Below, piece after piece: positions 7,809-15,851 of a stretch of 64,000 bases of DNA; position 1 is the first letter of the stretch; every line of letters starts with the position of its first letter. Source of the DNA: Euzebya pacifica (GTDB lineage Bacteria; Actinomycetota; Nitriliruptoria; Euzebyales; Euzebyaceae); assembly GCF_003344865.1 (NCBI RefSeq), contig NZ_CP031165.1, positions 2,671,910 to 2,735,909 on the forward strand, written 5' to 3'. The position numbers and the translations under genes were made by a program. Under the pieces are notes generated by a model. The model was not told the DNA's origin. It saw only the letters and a program-made list of their open reading frames with translations, and made no database searches.

Positions 7809-8847
7809 AGCCACAGAGTCCACGCCCGGCCCGTCCTACGACAGCACGCCGCTGCTGCAGGTCGAGGGTCTGGTCAAGCACTTCCCGATCAAGCAGGGGA
7901 TCGTGTTCAAGCGCACGATCGGCCATGTCCAGGCCGTCGACGGGGTGTCGTTCGACCTCTATCCCGGCGAGACGCTCGGCCTCGTCGGTGAGTCCGGGTC
8001 GGGCAAGTCGACCGTCGCCCGCACCCTCCTCCGGCTGCACGAGCCGACCGCCGGCAAGGCGATGTACGAGGGCGAGGACCTCTTCCAGATGTCGTCCGGG
8101 GACATGCGCAGGCGTCGTCGCGACATCCAGATGATCTTCCAGGACCCCTACGCCTCGCTGAACCCGCGCATGACGGTTCGCGACATCGTGACCGAGGGCT
8201 GGAAGATCCACAGCGGCCTGGTCGCCAAGAAGAACTGGGAGCAGCGGGCCGGCGAGCTGCTGGAACGCGTGGGCCTGAACCCCGACCACATCAACCGCTA
8301 CCCCCACCAGTTCTCCGGTGGTCAGCGGCAGCGCATCGGCGTGGCCCGGGCGCTGGCGCTGGAACCCAAGATCATCGTGGCCGACGAGCCCGTCTCGGCG
8401 CTGGACGTGTCGGTCCAGGCGCAGGTCATCAACCTGCTCGAGGAGATCCAGGACGAGTTCAACCTGTCCTACATCTTCATCGCCCACGACCTGTCGGTGG
8501 TCCGCCACATCGCCGACCGCGTGGCGGTCATGTACCTCGGCCGGGTCGTCGAGATCGGGACCGAGGACGAGATCTACGAACGTCCCACGCACCCCTACAC
8601 CCAGGCGCTGCTGTCGGCCACGCCCATCGCCGACCCGGTGCTGGCCCGCGAACGGCCCGACCGGATCCTGCTGCAGGGCGACCTGCCGTCCCCGTCCGAC
8701 CCGCCGTCGGGCTGCCGGTTCCGCACCCGTTGCTTCAAGGTCCGGGAGGAGTGCTCCAAGGAGGATCCGGCGCTGGTCGACCGGTTCGGTCACGGCCACC
8801 CGTCGGCATGCCTGTTCGCCGAGGAGCAGAAGGTCCTCCACAAGTAG
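7795..8847 (+). CDS. Peptide ABC transporter ATP-binding protein, OppF/DppF type
   Basis: A 350-residue ATPase, last gene of the importer. Walker [10 protein letters not shown] is at residues 65-73; the signature FSGGQRQRIGVARAL and Walker B IIVADEPVSALDVSVQAQ follow. The C-terminus again has an oligopeptide-type Cys-rich extension (GCRFRTRCFKVREEC). ATG 7795 overlaps the end of the OppD-type gene by 14 bases; GTG 7801 is an alternative six bases later. With the OppD-type partner it completes the transporter. Confidence 0.95.
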   Translation: MSVSEATESTPGPSYDSTPLLQVEGLVKHFPIKQGIVFKRTIGHVQAVDGVSFDLYPGETLGLVGESGSGKSTVARTLLRLHEPTAGKAMYEGEDLFQMSSGDMRRRRRDIQMIFQDPYASLNPRMTVRDIVTEGWKIHSGLVAKKNWEQRAGELLERVGLNPDHINRYPHQFSGGQRQRIGVARALALEPKIIVADEPVSALDVSVQAQVINLLEEIQDEFNLSYIFIAHDLSVVRHIADRVAVMYLGRVVEIGTEDEIYERPTHPYTQALLSATPIADPVLARERPDRILLQGDLPSPSDPPSGCRFRTRCFKVREECSKEDPALVDRFGHGHPSACLFAEEQKVLHK

Positions 8848-8863
8848 GGCCACGGCGCTGACC

Positions 8864-8882
8864 CCGGCTGGGCGTCAGCCGG
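8864..8882. terminator. Weak hairpin between convergent genes
   Basis: CCGGCTG (8864-8870) and CAGCCGG (8876-8882) form a seven-base stem with a five-base loop, 17 bases after the last importer gene and overlapping the 3' end of the convergent nuclease gene. No U-tract follows. Confidence 0.4.
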
Positions 8883-10614
8883 TCGGGGCCGCTGTGGCCG
8901 TCGACGTCCGCGTCCGCCGCTTGTCGGCCAATGCAGCTTCGGGACGACCGGCCCGGCGCCGCCGTGCGGCAAGCGCGACCGCCTCGGCCTCGAGCGTTGC
9001 CCCGCTGGCGACGGGCCAGCCGTAGGGCGCGTCGCTGTGCTCCAGGCGGGCGTCGGGACCGTGCACCCAGGAGCCGATGATCGCCACCTCCTCGGGCGGG
9101 GGCACCTCGTTGGGGGAGGGGCGGGCGGCGAGCTCGGCCACGGCACGATCGACGTCCTCGGGAGCCACCACGACGGTGCCGACCAGCCATCCGGCGCGGG
9201 CGACCAGGACCTCGCGACGTGACGGCGTCCGTGCGGGCCGCGACACCGCCAGGGTGCCCGCCGCCCGCAGCGCCTGATCGCGCCTCGTACGGGTGACCCA
9301 CGACACGATGGCGTCCATGCGGTCGCGGTAGTCCGCCGCTTCCTCGTAACGCGACTGCTCGGCCCGGGCCGACATGCGGTCCCGAAGGACGCGCAGGGCC
9401 GGTTCGACGTCGCCGGACAGGACCTGCTCAGCTGCGCTGGTGACCTCGGCGTAGCCCTCGACGTCCACCCGACCGATGCACGGCGCGACGCAGCGTCCCA
9501 TCTCGGCCAGGGCACAGGCGGCGAAGCGGGTGTCGGCAACCATCTTCGTCGTGCAGCGCCGGATGGGGATGGCGTCGTGGATGGCGGCGACCACGAGGTC
9601 TGCGACCCGACGGGAGGGGAGGGGACCCAGGACCACCGCACCATCGGAGCCTGGTGAGCGGACGATCGACAGCCGTGGGTACGCCTCGCGGGTCACCTTC
9701 ACCCAGACGGGGGTGCGGACGCGCTTGCCCCGCTTGTTGAACCGTGGACGGTGCTGGCGGATCTCGCGTGCCTCGCGCACCTCGGCCTCGACGGCCGTCG
9801 GCGTGACGGTGTGGTCGACGCGCTTGGCCTCCTTGACGAGCTCGGCGATCCGGCGGCGCCGGTCGGTCCCGAAGTACTGCCTGACCCGGGCACGGAGGTC
9901 CGTGGCCTTGCCGACGTAGAGGACCTCGCCGGACGCCGAGACGAAGCGATACACGCCGGGGGTGTCAGGCAGGTCGTCGGCCATCTTCCGCCGCGATGTG
10001 AAGACCGGCATGTTGCGGACCTTGCTGAACTCGATCAGGTCATCAAGCGTGACCACGCCGTAGCTGCCGGCCCGTTCGAGCAAGCCGTGCAGCACGTCCA
10101 CCGTGGCGCGGGCGTCGGCCAGGGCGCGATGGACGGGCACGGTGGAGGAGCGGAAGTGCACGGCCAGCGACGACAGCTTGTGGTTGCGGGTCTCGTCACC
10201 GACGACCCGTCGGGCGAGCTGGGCCGTGCAGACGACGGGGTGGTCCAGCCGGGGGTAGTCCAGCCGCTCGAGGGCCGCGTTGAGGAACCCCACGTCGAAC
10301 CGTGCGTTGTGGGCAACCAGGGTGCACCCGCGGGCGAACTCCACGAACGACGGCAGCACGGCGGAAACGGGCGGGCGTCCGTTGACCGAGGCGTTGGAGA
10401 TCCCGGTGAGGGCGGTGATGGCCCGAGGCACGGAGACGCCCGGGTCCACCAACGTCGACAGCTCGCCCAGCAGCTCGCCCTGCCGGACCTTGACCGCGCC
10501 GATCTCGGTGATCCGGTCCCGTTCGGGTGACCCGCCGGTGGTCTCCAGGTCGACCACGACGAAGGTGGTGTCGACCAGCCGCTGGCCGAGGTCGCTGAGG
10601 GAAGGTTGGAACAT
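8875..10614 (-). CDS. DnaQ-like 3'-5' exonuclease fused to UvrC/Cho-type GIY-YIG nuclease
   Basis: A 579-residue two-domain DNA repair enzyme. Residues 15-180 are a DEDDh exonuclease: DLETTG at 22-27, HNARFD at 102-107, HRALADA at 162-168. Residues about 213-300 are a UvrC-type GIY-YIG nuclease (PGVYRF at 219-224, VLYVGK at 231-236), followed by a UVR-like segment (EQSRYEEAADYRDRMDAI). The RNase-H-like and helix-hairpin-helix half of UvrC is missing, as in E. coli Cho. The same fusion is known in actinobacteria (for example Rv2191). It probably makes the 3' incision at lesions and trims DNA. A LexA box sits in its promoter, so DNA damage should induce it. Confidence 0.9.
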   Translation of the reverse strand: MFQPSLSDLGQRLVDTTFVVVDLETTGGSPERDRITEIGAVKVRQGELLGELSTLVDPGVSVPRAITALTGISNASVNGRPPVSAVLPSFVEFARGCTLVAHNARFDVGFLNAALERLDYPRLDHPVVCTAQLARRVVGDETRNHKLSSLAVHFRSSTVPVHRALADARATVDVLHGLLERAGSYGVVTLDDLIEFSKVRNMPVFTSRRKMADDLPDTPGVYRFVSASGEVLYVGKATDLRARVRQYFGTDRRRRIAELVKEAKRVDHTVTPTAVEAEVREAREIRQHRPRFNKRGKRVRTPVWVKVTREAYPRLSIVRSPGSDGAVVLGPLPSRRVADLVVAAIHDAIPIRRCTTKMVADTRFAACALAEMGRCVAPCIGRVDVEGYAEVTSAAEQVLSGDVEPALRVLRDRMSARAEQSRYEEAADYRDRMDAIVSWVTRTRRDQALRAAGTLAVSRPARTPSRREVLVARAGWLVGTVVVAPEDVDRAVAELAARPSPNEVPPPEEVAIIGSWVHGPDARLEHSDAPYGWPVASGATLEAEAVALAARRRRAGRPEAALADKRRTRTSTATAAPTG

Positions 10615-10621
10615 CTGTTCG

Positions 10622-10650
10622 ATGGTTCACGAACGGACGTTCGATGTCAA
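10622..10650 (-). promoter_or_regulatory. SOS promoter: consensus -35, LexA box in the spacer, leaderless start
   Basis: On the minus strand TTGACA (10650-10645) is a perfect -35. A 17-base spacer follows, then AACCAT (10627-10622) as a weak -10, seven bases before ATG 10614. The LexA/SOS box CGAACGGACGTTCG (10630-10643) fills almost the whole spacer and matches every position of the actinobacterial consensus CGAACRNRYGTTYG. Bound LexA would block RNA polymerase directly. Confidence 0.85.
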
Positions 10651-10764
10651 TGACGGTCGGCGTCGCGGCGAACATCGAAGGAGTTCCGCCGCGCCGGGAG
10701 GATTTCGGGCGGGTGACGTCGAACTCTCCAGCCGATCCCGCTCAAACCGAGGAGAACCCCCTTC

Positions 10765-12300
10765 GTGCGCACCACTGCCCTGTCCCTTGCCGTACTGCTC
10801 GTCCTCGGCGTGCTCTCGCTCGCCCCGGCCTCGGCGACCGAGGGCGGCGAGAACATCACCCCGGTCGACAACATCCCCTTCCCCAGCGTCGACAGCGGCG
10901 AGGGGACGGACTCCGACTTCCTGACCTACGACATCGACCCCACGGACGGCGTCAACGAGCGCACCGTCGGCGTGTTCGGCTCCATCGGCGCGGGCGCCTT
11001 GATCCTCGACGTCACCGACGGCGGCGCCCCCACCCAGCTGGCGTTCTACAGCTGCTCCATCGGTCAGGGCGACATCCAGATCTTCCAGCAGGGCGACAAG
11101 ACCTACTTCGCCTTCACCGACGACGGCTACTCGACGGAGCGCAACGAGCCCAGCGCGTGCCAGCAGTGGGCGAAGGGCGACGCGGACTTCACCGGCGGCA
11201 ACAAGCAGGGCACGTTCATCGTCGACATCACCGACCCGACGTCGCCGACGAACGTCGACTTCATCCCGTTCCCGCGCGGCTCCCACAACCAGACGGTCCA
11301 CCCGTCGGGCAACTTCCTCTACAACTCCAACTCCGAGCTGATCACCAACGCCGCCAACGCCGGCATCGAGGTCTGGGAGATCACCGACATCGCCACCACC
11401 GCCCCGGTGAACCACGGCGTCATGCCGCTGCCGGTTCGTCCGGGCCTGGGCACGGACTCCCACGACATCACCTTCAACGCCGACGGCTCCCGGGCGTACT
11501 CCGCGGCGCTCTCCCAGACGGTCATCATCAACACCGAGGACCCCGCGGAGCCCTTCGTCGTGACCTCCTTCGTGGACCCCGCCATCAACGTGGAGCACCA
11601 GGCCAACCCCGTCACCCTCACCGACCCGCTGCTGGGCGAGCGCGAGTTCCTCATCGTCGAGGACGAGTTCGCCGGCGCCGCGGGTGCCGAGCAGACCTGT
11701 CCCTCCGGTGGCACGCACGTCTACGACATCACCGACGAGACGCTTCCCGTCAAGGTCGGGTCCTGGTACGTCGGCGACGTCGCCAACACCAACGCGATTG
11801 GCCTGAACTCGTGCACCGCGCACGTGTTCGACATCCACGAGGACGCCCAGATCATGACCATGTCGTTCTACGGCGGCGGCGTCCGGGTGATCGACCTGAC
11901 CGGTCTGGTCGGCCTCAGCGTCGGCGGCGTCGGCGTGGGCATGAAGGAGATCGGCTACCACCGCTTCGAGGACTCCAACTCCTGGTCGGTCAAGGCCCCG
12001 CTGGTGGAGCGCAACGAGGACGGCAGCCTGAAGGACTTCCACCTCTACTCCAACGACATCAACCGCGGCGTGGACACCTACCTGTTCAGCACCGGTGGTG
12101 AGGTGGCGACCGGCACCGGCAACGGTGAGTGGTTCCCCGGCACGTCGTTCGTCGAGACCTTCGGGGCAGCCGTCACGCCGGCCGACTACGAGCCCTTCTG
12201 CCTGCTGCGCGCAGCGGGCGAGACGGTCCGCGGCATCGCGGCCCCCGCCCTCATCGACGGCGGGACCGGCGTGCTCCTTGGCGACATCACCGCCGCGTAG
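10765..12300 (+). CDS. Secreted LVIVD-repeat-like beta-propeller protein
   Basis: A 511-residue protein with a signal peptide (hydrophobic residues 5-20, cleavage near ASA-TE at 24-25). The mature part has repeated segments such as GALILDVTDGGAPTQL, GTFIVDITDPTSPTNV, THVYDITDETLPVKV and GVRVIDLTGL. These match the LVIVD repeat pattern of extracellular beta-propellers. No catalytic motif or cell-wall anchor was found. The GTG at 10765 follows a GAGGAG site and places the signal peptide correctly. The role is unknown; surface binding or adhesion is a guess from the fold. A perfect hairpin ends the gene. Confidence 0.75.
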   Translation: MRTTALSLAVLLVLGVLSLAPASATEGGENITPVDNIPFPSVDSGEGTDSDFLTYDIDPTDGVNERTVGVFGSIGAGALILDVTDGGAPTQLAFYSCSIGQGDIQIFQQGDKTYFAFTDDGYSTERNEPSACQQWAKGDADFTGGNKQGTFIVDITDPTSPTNVDFIPFPRGSHNQTVHPSGNFLYNSNSELITNAANAGIEVWEITDIATTAPVNHGVMPLPVRPGLGTDSHDITFNADGSRAYSAALSQTVIINTEDPAEPFVVTSFVDPAINVEHQANPVTLTDPLLGEREFLIVEDEFAGAAGAEQTCPSGGTHVYDITDETLPVKVGSWYVGDVANTNAIGLNSCTAHVFDIHEDAQIMTMSFYGGGVRVIDLTGLVGLSVGGVGVGMKEIGYHRFEDSNSWSVKAPLVERNEDGSLKDFHLYSNDINRGVDTYLFSTGGEVATGTGNGEWFPGTSFVETFGAAVTPADYEPFCLLRAAGETVRGIAAPALIDGGTGVLLGDITAA

Positions 12301-12328
12301 ACCGCACAACCGCAGGCAACACCTGACG

Positions 12329-12355
12329 ACGGGCCCGGCGCATCGCCGGGCCCGT
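12329..12355. terminator. Bidirectional terminator hairpin
   Basis: ACGGGCCCGGCG (12329-12340) and CGCCGGGCCCGT (12344-12355) form a perfect 12-base stem with a three-base loop, between convergent genes ending at 12300 and 12361. Confidence 0.85.
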
Positions 12356-12360
12356 TCGCG

Positions 12361-13284
12361 TCAGACCTCCTCGAGCAGGGCCATCTCCTCGGCGGTCAGC
12401 TCGAGGTCGGCCAGGGCCAGCAGGTCGGGCAGCTGGTCGACGGTGCGGGCCGACGCGATCGGCGACACGACCGTCGGTCGCTGCGCCAGCCACGCCAGGG
12501 CGATGGTCGCCAATCCCACCGACCGCGCGTCGGCGATGGTGTCCATGGCGGACAGGACGCGGTCGCCGCGGGCGTCGGCGTACTTCTCCACACGCGACCC
12601 GCGCATCGACTCCGCCGCCTCGCCGTCGCGGTGCTTGCCGGTCAGGAACCCGCTGGCCAGCGAGAAGTACGGGAACGTGGCCAGCCCCAGGTCCGCCGAC
12701 GCCGGCAGCACCGCCTCCTCCACCTCCCGCTCCAGCAGGTTGTAGTGCGGCTGGTAGGCCACGTACCGGGGCAGGCCCTCGGCCTCGGCCACCGCGGCCG
12801 ACTCGCGCAGCCGGCCGCCGCTGAAGTTCGAGGCGGCGATGTGGCGGACCTTGCCAGCATCCACGAGCTGCCCGAAGGCGCCGAGGGTCTCGGCGATGGG
12901 GGTCTCGGCGTCGTCGGTGTGGGCGTAGTACAGGTCGATGTGGTCGACGCCGAGCCGCTCCAGCGACGCGTCGGCCGCCGCACGGATGGTGTCCGGCCGC
13001 AGGTTGTCCAGACCGGTCTTCATGCCGACCTTCGTCGCGATGACCATCCGGTCGCGGTTGCCGCGGGCGGCCATCCAGCGGCCGATGATCGCCTCGGACT
13101 CACCGCCCTCGTTGCCGTCGACCCACGCCGAGTAGACGTCTGCGGTGTCCACGAAGTTGCCGCCGGCGTCGGCGTAGGCGTCGAGTACCCGGAAGGACTC
13201 GGCCTCGTCGGCGCCCCATCCGAAGACGTTGCCGCCGAGGCAGAGCGGGTGCACGGTCAGGTCGGTGGTGCCGATGCGCTTCAT
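12361..13284 (-). CDS. Aldo/keto reductase
   Basis: A 307-residue NADPH-dependent oxidoreductase of the aldo/keto reductase superfamily. The catalytic tetrad is visible: Asp and Tyr in NFVDTADVYSAW, Lys in VIATKVG, and His in DLYYAHTDD. The C-terminal SPIASARTVDQL segment is the usual cofactor-phosphate binding region. The start ATG 13284 gives the standard MKRIGTTDLTVHPLCLGG N-terminus; the longer open frame starts at a TTG with no family match. The natural substrate cannot be told. A second member of the family lies at 42707-43675, only distantly similar. Confidence 0.93.
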   Translation of the reverse strand: MKRIGTTDLTVHPLCLGGNVFGWGADEAESFRVLDAYADAGGNFVDTADVYSAWVDGNEGGESEAIIGRWMAARGNRDRMVIATKVGMKTGLDNLRPDTIRAAADASLERLGVDHIDLYYAHTDDAETPIAETLGAFGQLVDAGKVRHIAASNFSGGRLRESAAVAEAEGLPRYVAYQPHYNLLEREVEEAVLPASADLGLATFPYFSLASGFLTGKHRDGEAAESMRGSRVEKYADARGDRVLSAMDTIADARSVGLATIALAWLAQRPTVVSPIASARTVDQLPDLLALADLELTAEEMALLEEV

Positions 13285-13341
13285 GGGAGAAGGACTACCC
13301 GGCCACCCACTTGGTTGCAATTCGAAGCACTCCGACCATGC

Positions 13342-14778
13342 TCAACCCTCGCGTGCCGCGCGAGCCTCCCTTCCGCGGTACTCGAAGAAGAACTGCGCTG
13401 CCGTCTCGCGGACGGCCAGCGACCACGACGGATAGGCGTGGGTCATCTGGGCCAGCCGACCTGTGATCACCTTCTGCTTCACCGCCAGGGCCACCTCGTG
13501 GATCATCTCCCCGGCAGGCGGGGCCACGATCGTCGCGCCGACGAGGTTGCCGCCGGCCAACCCCCGGACGAGGGTGTGCGGCCCGGCGACGAGCTTGACG
13601 AAGCCCGCGGTCTCGCCGGTGACCTTCGCGCGGTCCGTCTCGGCGATCGGCATGTAGGCGACCCGTGCGTGATCGCCGTACTCGGCGAACGCCTCGGCCT
13701 CCGACAACCCGACCCGGCCGATCTCCGGCTCGGTGTAGGTCACCCACGGCACCACACGGTCGTCGTAGGACATGGGGATCAACCCGAGCGCGTTGTTGAC
13801 CGCCAGCTGTCCCTGGTCGTAGCCCACATGCGTGAACTGCAGGCCTCCGGTGATGTCGCCGACCGCGAACACGTCATCGGCGGTCGTGCGCATCTTCTCG
13901 TCGACCTTCACGAACCCCCGGTCGGTGAGCTCCACGCCCCCCTTCTCGATGGCCAGCCCGTCGGTCACCGGCCGACGACCGGTCGCAACCAGGACCTCGT
14001 CCGCGGCCACGACGCGGCCGTCCTCGGTGGTGATCGTGACCCCGTCCGGACCCCGGATCACCGACGCCACGAACGACCCCAGCTCGAAGGCCACACCCTC
14101 GTCGGCAAGGACGTCCTGGATGACCCGGGACGCCTCGGGCTCCTCCTTGGTCGCCACCCGCGACTCGCCCTCCACCACCGTGACCTGTGTGCCCAACCGC
14201 TGGAACGCCTGCCCCAGCTCCAGGCCGATCGGCCCACCCCCGAGGATGGCCAGCCGTCCGGGCCGGGAGGTCAGCTCGAAGACGGAGTCGTTGGTCAGGG
14301 GGCGCGCGTCGGCCAGGCCGTCGACGGGGGGGAGGGCGGCCGTGGTCCCGGTTGCCAGCACGATGGCCTTCGAGGCCCGCACCGTCGTCCCGTCGACCGA
14401 CAACCGACCGGGGGCGGTGAACGACGCCTGGCCGGTGATCACCTCGATGCCCTGGCTGCGCAACGTGGGTTCGTCCTCGTCGGTCGACACGTGTGTGCGT
14501 CGGTCATGTACCGCGCCGATCACGCGTTCCCACGGCACGTCGCCATCGAACCCCAGGTCCCGCGCGGCCTTGACCTTCTTGGCCTCCGTGATGAGGGCCT
14601 TGGACGGGACGCAGCCGGTCCACGTGCAGTCCCCACCCAGGCGATGGCGTTCCACGAGGATGACCGAGTGCCCCTTCCTGGCGGCGGTCCACGCCGCCGC
14701 GAGTCCGGCCGCGCCGGCACCCACCACCACGAAGTCGGCCTCGCAAGAAGCGGTGGAAGCGGTCGGTGGAGGTGTCAT
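13342..14778 (-). CDS. FAD-dependent pyridine nucleotide-disulfide oxidoreductase
   Basis: A 478-residue flavoprotein of the dihydrolipoamide dehydrogenase / mercuric reductase group. The FAD-binding GAGAAG is at residues 20-25, the redox-active disulfide is Cys51 and Cys56 in GGDCTWTGCVPSK, the NAD(P)-binding motif is LGGGPIGLELGQAF, and the second FAD motif is VFAVGDITGG. The C-terminal active-site region reads HAYPSW where dihydrolipoamide dehydrogenases have HxHPT. No heavy-metal domain or C-terminal cysteine pair is present, so mercury reduction is unlikely. The reaction is probably reduction of a small disulfide or quinone; the substrate is open. Confidence 0.9.
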   Translation of the reverse strand: MTPPPTASTASCEADFVVVGAGAAGLAAAWTAARKGHSVILVERHRLGGDCTWTGCVPSKALITEAKKVKAARDLGFDGDVPWERVIGAVHDRRTHVSTDEDEPTLRSQGIEVITGQASFTAPGRLSVDGTTVRASKAIVLATGTTAALPPVDGLADARPLTNDSVFELTSRPGRLAILGGGPIGLELGQAFQRLGTQVTVVEGESRVATKEEPEASRVIQDVLADEGVAFELGSFVASVIRGPDGVTITTEDGRVVAADEVLVATGRRPVTDGLAIEKGGVELTDRGFVKVDEKMRTTADDVFAVGDITGGLQFTHVGYDQGQLAVNNALGLIPMSYDDRVVPWVTYTEPEIGRVGLSEAEAFAEYGDHARVAYMPIAETDRAKVTGETAGFVKLVAGPHTLVRGLAGGNLVGATIVAPPAGEMIHEVALAVKQKVITGRLAQMTHAYPSWSLAVRETAAQFFFEYRGREARAAREG

Positions 14779-14846
14779 GGTGGTCCCAGCTGGCTAGAAC
14801 AAGGGGTGTGCCGTTCGTATACCCCCGGCACCGGAGGCAGACGCAC

Positions 14847-15362
14847 ATGACCGACAACACCACCGCGACCAGCACCGTTCCCGATCGGGATCGCAACGCC
14901 GACGGACGGCCCGAGAACGCACGTCCTCGCGACCGATTCGGTGCCCCCCTGCCGCGTGGGGCCAGCAACGAGCTGATCGACCGCGTCGAACCCGAGGACG
15001 TCTGCACCAGCCTCGAGCAGACCCACGCCGCTGCCGTCGAGCTGTTCGACCAGCAACGGTTCTTCGAGGCCCACGAGTTCTTCGAATGGGCGTGGAAGGG
15101 GCCGTTCACCCCCGACGAGGAACGACCCTTCTACAAGGGCCTGGCGCAGCTCGCGGTCGGCTACACCCACACCCAACGCGGCAACGCCAAGGGTGCGGCG
15201 TCGCTCCTGCAGCGGGGAATCGACCACGTTGGCCCGTTCGGCCCGATCCACGCCGGAGTCGACGTGGCCCGCGCGATCGAGGACGCGCGCCGATTCGCGG
15301 AGACCGTCGAGGCCGTGGGGCCCTCCCCGGACCTGACCTTCCCGCGATTCCCCCGCGGATGA
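14847..15362 (+). CDS. DUF309 family protein
   Basis: A 171-residue protein with a DUF309 core (QQRFFEAHEFFEWAWKG, then YKGLAQLAVGYTHTQRGN). This all-helical family is widespread, but its function is unknown. The N-terminal 50 residues are polar and look disordered. ATG 14847 is preceded by GGAGGC at the right distance. It is transcribed away from the flavoprotein gene across a gap of only 68 bases, so the two may share control. Confidence 0.88.
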   Translation: MTDNTTATSTVPDRDRNADGRPENARPRDRFGAPLPRGASNELIDRVEPEDVCTSLEQTHAAAVELFDQQRFFEAHEFFEWAWKGPFTPDEERPFYKGLAQLAVGYTHTQRGNAKGAASLLQRGIDHVGPFGPIHAGVDVARAIEDARRFAETVEAVGPSPDLTFPRFPRG

Positions 15363-15389
15363 ACAGGCACTCTCGGTACGGGCGGGGAG

Positions 15390-15395
15390 TAGGCT
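15390..15395 (+). promoter_or_regulatory. -10 element TAGGCT, probable leaderless promoter of the response-regulator pair
   Basis: TAGGCT ends nine bases before ATG 15405, with no Shine-Dalgarno site in between. No clear -35. Confidence 0.4.
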
Positions 15396-15404
15396 CTGGC
15401 GACA

Positions 15405-15851
15405 ATGGCTGATCCCGCCCGCCCCATTCGTGTCCTCCTCGTGGAGGACTCACCGTCCGACGTTGCGTTGACCGAAGTGGTGTTCGGGCAGGCGAAGACC
15501 GACATCCAGCTCGACGTGGCCAACGACGGCATCGAGGCGCTGGAGTACCTCGAGGCCCGCGACTGCGACATGGCCGCCATGCCCGACCTCATCCTGCTCG
15601 ACCTCAACATGCCCCGCATGGGTGGTCACGAGGTGCTCGAGCGGCTGAAGGCCCACGATCACTGGCGGCGGATACCCGTGATCGTGCTGACCACGTCGAA
15701 GGCCGAAGCCGACATCCTGGGCGTCTACGACCGACACGCCAACTCCTACATCGCCAAGCCTGTGGACCTGCCGGAGTTCATCGATGTGGTCAGCCGCATC
15801 GAGGACTACTGGCTCTCCGTGGTGCAGCTACCAACTCGAACCGGCTCGTGA
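15405..15851 (+). CDS. Single-domain response regulator, Rcp1-like
   Basis: A 148-residue receiver domain without an output domain. The acidic pair is in LLVEDSPSD (residues 11-19), the phospho-acceptor is Asp66 in LILLDLNMPRMGG, and the conserved Lys is in SYIAKPVD. The extended form, with an insertion before the Asp and the segment HDHWRRIPVIVLTTSKAEAD, is typical of the Rcp1 type that works with phytochromes. It overlaps the next gene by four bases (GTGA), so both are made together. The partner kinase is probably the next gene product or an unseen photoreceptor. Confidence 0.92.
   Translation: MADPARPIRVLLVEDSPSDVALTEVVFGQAKTDIQLDVANDGIEALEYLEARDCDMAAMPDLILLDLNMPRMGGHEVLERLKAHDHWRRIPVIVLTTSKAEADILGVYDRHANSYIAKPVDLPEFIDVVSRIEDYWLSVVQLPTRTGS

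Noticed and set aside
13342-14778. Mercuric reductase
   Set aside because: The redox cysteines are present, but the heavy-metal-binding domain and C-terminal cysteine pair are missing, and no mer genes are near.
12631-14850. 739-codon plus-strand frame
   Set aside because: Antisense to the flavoprotein and aldo/keto reductase genes, both of which have full family motifs.
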